A stretch of DNA of 47,957 bases from Natrinema versiforme JCM 10478 (GTDB lineage: Archaea > Halobacteriota > Halobacteria > Halobacteriales > Natrialbaceae). The translations under genes and the position numbers were made by a program. The first letter of the stretch is position 1. The number at the start of each line of letters is the position of its first letter. Below, piece after piece: positions 41,282-47,957 of this stretch. Under the pieces are notes generated by a model. That model was not told where the DNA came from and ran no database searches. It saw only the letters and a program-made list of their open reading frames with translations. The DNA is taken from the NCBI RefSeq assembly GCF_000337195.1, contig NZ_AOID01000009.1, positions 1 to 47,957 of the forward strand, written 5' to 3'.

Positions 41282-42859
41282 TCAGTCCTCGGAGGTCTTG
41301 ATGTCCGCCGACAGCCCCTGTGCCATCTCGATGTCGTCGGCGTTGTTCATCGTCCACGCGGTCCGCTCGGTGACGGCCTCGATGGCCTCGCGGGCGCTGG
41401 GGTAGCCGTTGCCCGATTTCTTGACGCCGCCGAAGGGAAGTTGGACCTCCGCGCCGATACACGGCAGGTTCGCGTACGCGAGCCCGATGTCCGCGCGGTC
41501 GCGGAAGTAGTTGAGCTGGCGGTAGTCCTCCGAGATGATCGCTCCCGCCAGCCCGTAGGGGGTGTCGTTGTGGATCTCGACCGCGTCCTCGATATCTCCC
41601 GCGTACTCGATCAGGGCCACGTGCGGGCCAAAACACTCCTCGTTCAGACAGCGCAGGTCGGACTCGTAGTCGATCTCGTAGACGAACGGGCCGACCCAGT
41701 GGCCGCCCTCGTGGCCGTCCGGAATCTCGCTCTCCTCGAGTTCGAACCGATCCACTAAGACGGTCGCGCCCTCTTCGCGGGCGAGGTCGTTGTGCCGGCG
41801 GATCTTCTCGACGTGGTCGGCCTCGATGGCCGGCCCCATGAACGTGTCTTCCTCGAGCGGATCGCCGACGGCGATGTCCTCGGCGATGTCGACGAACCGC
41901 GCTTTGAACTCGTCGTAGACATCCTCGTGGATGATCAGCCGCTCGCTCGAGACGCAACGCTGGCCGGTCGTCTTGAACGAACTCATCACGGCGGAGTGGA
42001 CGGCGATGTCCAGATCCGCCTCCTCGGTGACGACGATCCCGTTCTTGCCGCCCATCTCACAGGCCGCGAGTTTGCCCGGTTCGCCGCCGACCTTGCCGGC
42101 GATCTCGTGGCCGACCTCCGCGGAGCCGGTAAAGAGCACGGTGTCGACACGCTCGTCGTCCGTGATGGCCGCGCCGGCGTCGCCGAAGCCCTGCACCATG
42201 TTGAAGACGCCGTCGGGAATCCCGGCGTCGTCCATCATCTCGGCGATGATCTGTCCGCACCACGGCGTCTGCTCGGCGGGCTTCCAGACGACGGTGTTGC
42301 CCTCGACCAGGGCGATGGCCATGTGCCAGAAGGGGATCGCGACGGGGAAATTCCATGGCGTGATACAGCCGATGACGCCCCGCGGTTTGCGTCGCATGAA
42401 CGAGTCCTTGCCCGCGACCTCCGACGGAACCACGTCGCCGTGGGGATGGCGCGCGTTGCCCGCCGCCCACTCGACCATGTGCCACGCCTCGGTGACGTCT
42501 GCCTTCCCCTCGGAGATCTCCTTGCCGCACTCCTTCGAGACGATCTCGCCCAGCTCCTCGTGGCGCTCCCGAAGCTCGTGATAGATGTCCCAGAGGTACT
42601 CCGCGCGGTCGATGTAGGACAGGGAGCGCCACTCCTCGAACGCATCGTCGGCGGCCTCGAGGGCCGCGTCGATGTCGGCTTCGGTCCCGCGCTGGAAGGT
42701 CGCCAGCGTCTCGCCGGTGGCGGGATTCTCGCTCTCGAAGGTGTCCTCGTCCCCTTCATCGTCGGACGCCGTCCGACTGCTCGCGGGACTCCGTCCCGCG
42801 TTGGTCCACTCGCCGCCGATGTAGTGGCCGTGTCCCTGTTCGGTGAGTTGCTGGCTCAT
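41282..42859 (-). CDS. aldehyde dehydrogenase with in-frame palindromic insert
   Basis: NAD(P)-dependent aldehyde dehydrogenase of 525 residues. PWNFPVAIPFWHMAIALVEG is the family start of the coenzyme fold; FTGSAEVGHEIAG, the general-base segment CEMGGKNGIVV, the catalytic cysteine in TTGQRCVSSERL and NEECFGPHVALIEY follow. Substrate is not fixed; the sequence is near succinate-semialdehyde/2,5-dioxovalerate-type enzymes. Near the N-terminus GGEWTN and TFESENPATGETLATF should be almost adjacent, but a polar stretch (AGRSPASSRTASDDEG) encoded by two DNA palindromes separates them. Confidence 0.9.
   Translation of the reverse strand: MSQQLTEQGHGHYIGGEWTNAGRSPASSRTASDDEGDEDTFESENPATGETLATFQRGTEADIDAALEAADDAFEEWRSLSYIDRAEYLWDIYHELRERHEELGEIVSKECGKEISEGKADVTEAWHMVEWAAGNARHPHGDVVPSEVAGKDSFMRRKPRGVIGCITPWNFPVAIPFWHMAIALVEGNTVVWKPAEQTPWCGQIIAEMMDDAGIPDGVFNMVQGFGDAGAAITDDERVDTVLFTGSAEVGHEIAGKVGGEPGKLAACEMGGKNGIVVTEEADLDIAVHSAVMSSFKTTGQRCVSSERLIIHEDVYDEFKARFVDIAEDIAVGDPLEEDTFMGPAIEADHVEKIRRHNDLAREEGATVLVDRFELEESEIPDGHEGGHWVGPFVYEIDYESDLRCLNEECFGPHVALIEYAGDIEDAVEIHNDTPYGLAGAIISEDYRQLNYFRDRADIGLAYANLPCIGAEVQLPFGGVKKSGNGYPSAREAIEAVTERTAWTMNNADDIEMAQGLSADIKTSED
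42761..42800 (-). repeat. two tandem palindromes inside the aldehyde dehydrogenase gene
   Basis: In the coding direction, an 8-bp perfect stem around loop GGA (42782-42800) is followed by a 7-bp perfect stem around loop GGC (42761-42777). Both have the core GAC-loop-GTC. The stretch stays in frame and encodes GRSPASSRTASD. The GGC hairpin reads TASD, exactly as in the ATP-NAD kinase insert. Confidence 0.8.
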
Positions 42860-43201
42860 ACTCGAACGAACGACGGCAGCGGTGAAAATCCTGCTGGTGG
42901 TTCACACGCCTCGAATCGGGTGGCTGGTGCTCGACTTGAGGGCTGACAGTCACTGGTGAACTTGCTCGACGGCAGCCGTGTGATACACTGTGGAGAGTCG
43001 CTCTGTCTGCCGGGCAACGACGGGATTCGGATTCTGTGCTCAGTACAGGTGGAGAAGTGTGCACTCACCGCGAGCGAACGTAGTGAGTGAGCGGGCCGAC
43101 GACCGACCCGCAGGGGAGGGAAGAGTGCTTTTCATCGAAGTTTTGCGCTGCGGGCGCGACGGAGTCGCGCCCGCAGCGCAAAAGTTCGGTTCGCATACTC
43201 C
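42860..43201. other. 342-bp spacer with a 43-bp perfect hairpin
   Basis: No gene is seen. At 43141-43183 two 20-bp arms (starting TTTTGCGCTGC, ending GCAGCGCAAAA) are perfectly complementary around the loop GGA. It lies just past the stop of the minus-strand PRC-barrel gene and may act as a terminator or be a repeat element. A copy of the loop GAACGTAGTGA occurs at 43076-43086, flanked by CTCAC (43064-43068) and GTGAG (43087-43091). The promoter of the aldehyde dehydrogenase should lie near 42884-42893. Confidence 0.7.
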
Positions 43202-43720
43202 TTATCGATCCTCTTCCTTCCCGCGGTCTTCGGTCACGGTCCGCTCGCCCTCCGGCGGCGCGTCCTCCATATCTTCGTGGCGTTCGTCGCCCGCCTCGGT
43301 CATCCCCTCCGTCGACGGCTCGAGGCCCTCGCCGGTCCGGCCCTCCTCGCTCGCGGCCGGCTCGTCGGGCGTTCCGGACGGCGGCCCCATGGTCCGCTGT
43401 TCGTCGCTGTCAGTTCGCGCGTCGGTGCTCTCGTTGCGCTCAATGACCGGATCGGTTCCCTCGTCCGACGCCGCGAGCGAGTCGCGCTCGGCCTCGAGTC
43501 GGATCGCGGTCCCGGTGACCTCGCCGACGGCTTCGGCATCCACCAGGACGACGTTCGCCTCGTGCTCCCACTCGAGGATCGCTCGAAGCGTGCTCCGGGC
43601 GTCGTCGTTCACGTCGACGTAGGCCGTCTCGGGTTCGGTCATCTCGACGGTCCCGAGGACGTCGCCGCCGGCGGTTTCGACCCGCTTCCCGACGTCGTCG
43701 TCGGTAAACGTCGCGCTCAT
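43202..43720 (-). CDS. PRC-barrel-like domain protein with disordered acidic tail
   Basis: A 172-residue protein. The first 80 residues resemble a haloarchaeal PRC-barrel: MSATFTDDDVGKRVETAGGD, VLGTVEMTEPETAYVDVNDD and a late VGEVTGTAIRLE. From about 85 the chain is a low-complexity, Glu/Asp/Ser/Thr-rich disordered tail with no hydrophobic core. PRC-barrel proteins act in RNA processing or photosynthetic reaction centres; the haloarchaeal ones are unstudied. Single gene. Confidence 0.75.
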   Translation of the reverse strand: MSATFTDDDVGKRVETAGGDVLGTVEMTEPETAYVDVNDDARSTLRAILEWEHEANVVLVDAEAVGEVTGTAIRLEAERDSLAASDEGTDPVIERNESTDARTDSDEQRTMGPPSGTPDEPAASEEGRTGEGLEPSTEGMTEAGDERHEDMEDAPPEGERTVTEDRGKEEDR

Positions 43721-43819
43721 GTGCGACTATAGCGCCACTCCGCGAAAACCCGTGGTGCCTGCACTGGCCTGTGCCGTGGCCGCTGGTCCGATCGCCCGCC
43801 GGCCGTCCCTTGGCTTCGG

Positions 43820-44629
43820 TTACTGCCCGCCCAGATCGGCCGCCTTCTCGAGTTCGCTCCGCAGGGTCGTCGAGTCGAACTCGTGGTCGGGTCGGAGCCG
43901 GACGAAGTCGAGAAACTCCCGCGCGGAGAGCAACGCGTCGGGGCCGTAGGCCGTCGCGGCTGCGTCGACGGCGTCCCGCGGACCGATTCGGGGCTCGAGG
44001 ACGGCAAGCGCACAGGCCAGATCGTAGGCCGTAGTCTCGTCGACGCGGTCGTCGTCGACGCTGGTGGCGTCGATGAAGTAGAACTCGCCGTCACAGAGGA
44101 GGATGTTCTCGGCCCGCAGGTCGCCGTGGGCGAGTCCGTGTTCGTGGACGGTCGCGAGCATCGCGAACAGTTCGGGCGCTCGCGCCGCGACGATATCGTC
44201 CGAGACGTCGTCGAGCGACCGGAATTCGGGGAGGTACTCGAGGACGAGGACGCCGAGGCCGTTGACCTCGAAGGCGTCGATCGGTTGGGGGGCGTTGACG
44301 CCGATTTCGCGCATTCGCTCGGTCGCCGCGTACTCGTGTTCGACCATCCCGCGGGGGGTATCGAAGCGGTCGAAAAATCCCTCGCTCCCGGAAGAGAACG
44401 CGCCGACGTTGCGGCCGGTCGTCAACACCGCGTGGACCAGCGCGTTCTGCCGGGTGACAATCTTGACGAACCACTTGTCGTCGATCACGCAGGGCGTCGA
44501 GAGCCAGTTGTCGGCCTCGAGGAACTCGACGCGGACCTCCTCGCGGTCGTAGCGATCCGCCAGCGTGCGGACGACACGCTCGATGCGGCTCCACTCGACG
44601 GATCCTCGTGCGAGCCGGCGGATATCCAT
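43820..44629 (-). CDS. RIO-like serine/threonine protein kinase
   Basis: About 269 residues. Nucleotide-binding part with WFVKIVTRQNALVHAVLTTG and the invariant Lys in KWFVKIV, then ENAPQP-like GVNAPQPIDAF, LVLEYLPEF and the catalytic loop AHGDLRAENILL followed by FYFIDATSVDD in place of the canonical DFG segment, as in RIO kinases. Archaeal RIO-type kinases take part in ribosome maturation; this divergent one has an unknown target. The ATG at 44629 (MDIRRLARG) fits a TTTAACC element about 26 bp upstream. A longer start at 44695 is less likely. Confidence 0.82.
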   Translation of the reverse strand: MDIRRLARGSVEWSRIERVVRTLADRYDREEVRVEFLEADNWLSTPCVIDDKWFVKIVTRQNALVHAVLTTGRNVGAFSSGSEGFFDRFDTPRGMVEHEYAATERMREIGVNAPQPIDAFEVNGLGVLVLEYLPEFRSLDDVSDDIVAARAPELFAMLATVHEHGLAHGDLRAENILLCDGEFYFIDATSVDDDRVDETTAYDLACALAVLEPRIGPRDAVDAAATAYGPDALLSAREFLDFVRLRPDHEFDSTTLRSELEKAADLGGQ

Positions 44630-44778
44630 ACTCCCACTGTCGGTAGTTGTGGTTAAATGTTCCTCGAAGTGTTGCAGGGAGAACGTGTCTGTCATCGACC
44701 GGCAAATCGTTCGACTCGTCCGCCACTGCCCGTCAGAACAGTATTATTATCACTGCGGCGAAAGTATCCTCGAGTAAT

Positions 44779-46017
44779 ATGGATGCGATCGACGATCTCG
44801 GCGATGCGATCGATGTCACGCGAAACCGCTTGACACCGGTCCGAAAAGGGACGTGGCTCAAGTTCGCGCTCGTCGTCTTTTTTGTGGGTTCGTCCGGCAT
44901 CGGCGGGATGGGAGGCATCCCCGGCAATTTCGGAACGGGTACCGACGAGCCGACGTTCGAGGGCGAACAGCCGACGGGAGCCACTGACGTTCCCGTCGAC
45001 GACGTGCTCGTCTGGGCGCTCGCGATCCTCGCGGTCCTCGTCGTGCTCTGGCTGGCCTACGCGTTCATCGCCGCGGTCATGGAGTTCGTCTTCCTCGAGT
45101 CGCTTCGCTCGTCCGACGTGCGTCTCAGGCGTTACTTCTCGGCGAACCTCGGGACGGGGCTGTGGCTGTTCCTCTTCCGGCTCGGGCTCCAACTCCTGTT
45201 CGGCATCCTCGCTATCGTCCCTGCCGCGGTCGTCTTCCTCTCGATGGAATCCGGGTTCGACGGCGTTTCGGCCGGCCTTCTGCTGCTTTACATCTTCTAC
45301 GCGTTCGCGTTGGCAGTGATTTACAGCATCGTGATGCGATTCACCACCGACTTCGTCACGCCGATCATGCTGCTCGAGGACCGCGGCGTGCTCGCCTCGT
45401 GGGGTCGGTTCTGGACGACGCTGAAAGCGAGCTGGGCCGACTACGGCGTCTATCTGCTGTTAGTCTGGGTGCTCCAGCTCATCGTCGGGATCGCCGCCGG
45501 ATTCGTCCTCGTATTCGGCGGACTACTACTGGCGATTCCGTTCGGGATTGTCGCCTTCCTGCTGTTCATCGCCCTCGATATGATCGGCCTGATACTGGCG
45601 GCTCTGGTTGCCATCGTCGGGCTCGTTCTGTTCGCGATCTTCGCCTTGCTGTTTTACGTCCCGATCACGACGTACTTCCGCTATTACGCGCTGCTGCTCC
45701 TCGGTGATACCGACGGTGACCTCGATCTCATTCCCGACCGGCGCGAAGCGGTGCGCGACGGCGGTCTCGGATCGGCCAGCCGGGACGACGACGGAGACGG
45801 AGCCGGGCCAGGCGGGTTCGGATCCGACGACGGCTCCGGCTGGGGCGATTCCGATGGTCGGGACGGATCGGATCGGCGAAACGACTCGAGCGGGTGGGAC
45901 GATTCCGGCGATCAGGACGACGAACCTGCCGACCGAAGCGGGTCGGACGACTGGGGCCAGCGGGACGATCGAGATCGGTCGGCCGACTCCGACGAGGACG
46001 ACGACGGCTGGCGGTAG
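44779..46017 (+). CDS. DUF7544-like polytopic membrane protein with acidic tail
   Basis: A 412-residue haloarchaeal membrane protein. N-terminal amphipathic segment MDAIDDLGDAIDVTRNRLTP, one helix near 28-40, then a glycine-rich loop and six to seven further helices between about 75 and 300 (LVWALAILAVLVVLWLAYAF, YLLLVWVLQLIVGIAAGFVL, LVAIVGLVLFAIFALLFYVP). The last 100 residues are a very acidic Gly/Asp/Ser/Arg tail, probably disordered and cytoplasmic. Function unknown. A TATTATTATC element lies about 30 bp upstream. Confidence 0.75.
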   Translation: MDAIDDLGDAIDVTRNRLTPVRKGTWLKFALVVFFVGSSGIGGMGGIPGNFGTGTDEPTFEGEQPTGATDVPVDDVLVWALAILAVLVVLWLAYAFIAAVMEFVFLESLRSSDVRLRRYFSANLGTGLWLFLFRLGLQLLFGILAIVPAAVVFLSMESGFDGVSAGLLLLYIFYAFALAVIYSIVMRFTTDFVTPIMLLEDRGVLASWGRFWTTLKASWADYGVYLLLVWVLQLIVGIAAGFVLVFGGLLLAIPFGIVAFLLFIALDMIGLILAALVAIVGLVLFAIFALLFYVPITTYFRYYALLLLGDTDGDLDLIPDRREAVRDGGLGSASRDDDGDGAGPGGFGSDDGSGWGDSDGRDGSDRRNDSSGWDDSGDQDDEPADRSGSDDWGQRDDRDRSADSDEDDDGWR

Positions 46018-46108
46018 AACCGTCTTCGACGAGTCGCGGGAGACGGCCATCGTCGTGCGATCTGCGGATCGGCGGTGCGCTTATTTCGGGCGCTAGCAAG
46101 TGTCACGT

Positions 46109-47251
46109 ATGGAGTTCGACCTGCCCGACGAACACCGGATGATCCGGGAGACCGTGAGGGACTTCTGCGAGCGGGAGATCGAGCCGATCGCCCAGGAGAT
46201 CGAGGACGAGCATCGGTTCCCGGCCGAAATCTTCGATCAACTCGCCGATCTCGACGTGATGGGCGTTCCGATCGCCGAGGCGTACGGCGGACTCGGCGGC
46301 GATACGCTCATGTACGCGCTGGTCGCCGAGGAACTCGGCCGGGTCTCCGGCGCGGTCGGGCTCTCCTACGTCGCCCACACGTCGCTCGCGTCGAAACCCA
46401 TCGAACTGTTCGGCTCCGAGGCCCAGAAAGAGCGCTGGCTGCGCCCGCTCGCCGAGGGCGAGTACGTCGGCGGCTGGGCGCTGACCGAACCCAGTAGCGG
46501 CTCCGACGCGTCGGACATGGACACGACCGCCCGAAAGGAGGGCGACGAGTGGGTGCTGAACGGGACCAAGCAGTTCATCACGAACGCCTCCGAAGCCGGC
46601 TCGATCCTCGTCAAGGCGGTCACTGACTCCGATGCGGGCTACGACGGCATCTCGACGTTCATCGTCGATCCGCGCGAGGACGACGGCTTCGAAGTGACGA
46701 CGATCTGGGACAAGATGGGGCTGAACGCCTCGCCGACCTGCGAAATCTCCCTCGAGAACGTGCGCCTGCCGGAGGACCGGCTGCTCGGCGAGGAAGGCGA
46801 GGGCTGGGAACAGACGAAAAAGACTCTCGACGGGGGCCGTATCTCCATCGCCGCGCTCTCGACGGGGCTCGCACAGGGGGCCTACGAACACGCCAAATCC
46901 TACAGCAAAGAGCGCGAGCAGTTCGGCCAGCTGATCTGCGAGTTCGACGCGGTTCGGGACACGATCGTCGACATGCACCGCAAGACCGAGCGGGCGCGAC
47001 TGCTCACGCACAGAGCCGCGCGGACGTACGATCGAGGCGACCCCGTCACCCGAGAGTCCGCCCTCGCGAAACTCGACGCCAGCGAGGCGGCCCGGGAAGT
47101 CGCCGAGGACGCCGTCCAAGTGCTTGGGGGCTACGGCTACACCACCGACTTCGCGCCACAGCGGTTCTACCGCGACGCGAAGCTCATGGAGATCGGCGAG
47201 GGCACCAGCGAGATCCAACACTTGGTCATCGGCCGAGAACTGGGTCTGTAG
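46109..47251 (+). CDS. acyl-CoA dehydrogenase
   Basis: A 380-residue FAD enzyme of acyl-CoA oxidation. It begins MEFDLPDEHRMIRETVRDFC. The FAD signature WALTEPSSGSDASDMDTTAR and KQFITNAS lie in the middle domain; the C-terminal helical domain has YSKEREQFGQLICEFDAVRD, QVLGGYGYTTDFAPQRFYRD and the catalytic glutamate in EIGEGTSEIQ. Electrons go to ETF. Full family length. It and the thiolase at the left edge may act in the same pathway, though far apart. ATG at 46109 preferred over GTG at 46100; a TTATTTC element about 28 bp upstream fits. Confidence 0.93.
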   Translation: MEFDLPDEHRMIRETVRDFCEREIEPIAQEIEDEHRFPAEIFDQLADLDVMGVPIAEAYGGLGGDTLMYALVAEELGRVSGAVGLSYVAHTSLASKPIELFGSEAQKERWLRPLAEGEYVGGWALTEPSSGSDASDMDTTARKEGDEWVLNGTKQFITNASEAGSILVKAVTDSDAGYDGISTFIVDPREDDGFEVTTIWDKMGLNASPTCEISLENVRLPEDRLLGEEGEGWEQTKKTLDGGRISIAALSTGLAQGAYEHAKSYSKEREQFGQLICEFDAVRDTIVDMHRKTERARLLTHRAARTYDRGDPVTRESALAKLDASEAAREVAEDAVQVLGGYGYTTDFAPQRFYRDAKLMEIGEGTSEIQHLVIGRELGL

Positions 47252-47348
47252 ACGGTGCCGGTGGCCGCGGCCTCGAGGCGGCGTGGCTGACGAACACCGA
47301 ACACCGAGCGCTGAGCGGCTCTCGCAGTCGACCCGGTTGCCGACCAAC

Positions 47349-47957
47349 TCAGTTGAGGAGGCCGTCGTCGCTCTCGTTGCCGTCGCTGCTGTTGGTCTCG
47401 TTTCCGCTTCCCGAGTCGTCGCTGCTCTCGTTGCCGCCATCGCCGTCGGACCCTGACTCCCCGCTCGAGGCGTCCTCGTCGACGTCGGTGGTAACGGACT
47501 CCATGAGCGAGACGATGTTTGCTTCCTCTTGGCCCCGGAGTTGCTGGGGATAGACGCCGATGCTGACGAGCAGATCCTCGCCGGCCTCGACGGCTTCGCT
47601 GACGTGGACGTCGACATCGATGTCCGCGCCGTCGAATTGGGCCTCGCCGGTGAACCGCGACCGCGTCGTCTCCTCCTCAAGGATCGAGACGGAGAACTCC
47701 TCGTCGGGGGAGACGTCGCCGAGCCCGTCGTAGTTGCTCGCGACGAGTTCCATGAGTTCGGTGGCGGACATCTCTTCGACGGGATTGAACTCCCGACCGA
47801 GCAAGGAGACCTGCGGGGTCGTCAGGACGATGAAGACGGCACCGCGCTGTTGGCCCAGCGGCCCCATATCCACCGCCTTCTCGTGGGTCGTCTTGTAGTT
47901 CGTGACGCTGACCTGCTCGGAGAGGGGGCCGACCTCCCGCTCGACGACGACCTCCTC
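47349..47957 (-). CDS. DUF6517-like protein (5' end outside window)
   Basis: At least 203 residues; the frame is open to the right edge, so the start is missing. Visible sequence runs EVVVEREVGPLSEQVSVTNY, GAVFIVLTTPQVSLLGREFN, EFSVSILEEETTRSRFTGEA and VSIGVYPQQLRGQE. The order resembles DUF6517 lipoproteins of haloarchaea, from memory. The C-terminus is an acidic Gly/Asn/Ser tail with N-x-S/T sequons (GNESSDD, GNETNSS, GNESDDG), suggesting a surface protein that could be N-glycosylated. Confidence 0.7.
   Translation of the reverse strand, partial: EEVVVEREVGPLSEQVSVTNYKTTHEKAVDMGPLGQQRGAVFIVLTTPQVSLLGREFNPVEEMSATELMELVASNYDGLGDVSPDEEFSVSILEEETTRSRFTGEAQFDGADIDVDVHVSEAVEAGEDLLVSIGVYPQQLRGQEEANIVSLMESVTTDVDEDASSGESGSDGDGGNESSDDSGSGNETNSSDGNESDDGLLN

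Noticed and set aside
1-47957. tRNA, rRNA, CRISPR or transposase genes
   Set aside because: No cloverleaf-like sequences, regular spacer arrays or transposase motifs were seen when the spacers and translated frames were read.

Overview
The window is a GC-rich archaeal chromosome segment that looks haloarchaeal (class Halobacteria). The encoded proteins are very acidic, GC3 is very high, lipoproteins carry twin-arginine plus lipobox signals, many starts sit 25-32 nt downstream of a TATA-like element with no Shine-Dalgarno site (leaderless mRNA), and archaeosine precursor genes (queC/queE/queD) and a halobacterial-type 2-oxoacid:ferredoxin oxidoreductase are present. A member of Natrialbaceae is plausible, but the genus cannot be fixed from the sequence. 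I found no rRNA, tRNA, CRISPR array, transposase or origin.

Layout. 1-2.6 kb: 3' part of a thiolase gene, a repeat-filled spacer in which the thiolase tail is copied twice more, a two-gene toxin-antitoxin-like module (TumE-like plus winged-helix protein), and a truncated DoxX-like remnant. 2.6-8.4 kb: two divergent MFS transporters, aroC, a 57-aa zinc protein, a LUD protein and a PHP hydrolase. 8.7-16.4 kb: porAB, a LolA-like lipoprotein, a small membrane protein, an Lrp regulator, an SRPBCC protein, a NosL-like lipoprotein, an EamA transporter and a small zinc finger.

16.4-27.7 kb is the most striking part. It holds a glutathione-independent formaldehyde dehydrogenase, a GlcG/HbpS protein, a three-gene operon (unknown 300-aa protein, PQQ alcohol dehydrogenase, Tat-exported double-cupredoxin protein), an FdhF-type formate dehydrogenase, and mobA for its molybdenum cofactor. 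Together these could form an alcohol (methanol?) -> formaldehyde -> formate -> CO2 route using a blue-copper electron acceptor. The PQQ enzyme has the extra Asp associated with lanthanide-dependent enzymes and, unusually, no signal peptide.

27.7-41.1 kb: a ketopantoate reductase-like gene, an iron-ADH homologue with altered metal ligands, the queD-queE-queC operon, a winged-helix regulator, a CinA-like protein, an ATP-NAD kinase family gene carrying an in-frame palindromic insert, an AbrB-PhoU protein, several small conserved haloarchaeal genes, a nitrilase-family hydrolase, a CopD/DUF2269-like membrane protein and a GlmU-like nucleotidyltransferase. 41.3-48.0 kb: an aldehyde dehydrogenase with a second in-frame palindromic insert, a 43-bp perfect hairpin, a PRC-barrel protein, a RIO-like kinase, a polytopic membrane protein with an acidic tail, an acyl-CoA dehydrogenase and a partial DUF6517-like gene.

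A recurring theme is hairpin DNA of two kinds: an intergenic family with a conserved 11-nt loop (GAACGNAGYGA) and changing, complementary arms; and hairpins with a GGC or GGA loop flanked by GAC/GTC, two of which sit inside coding sequence and keep the frame open.
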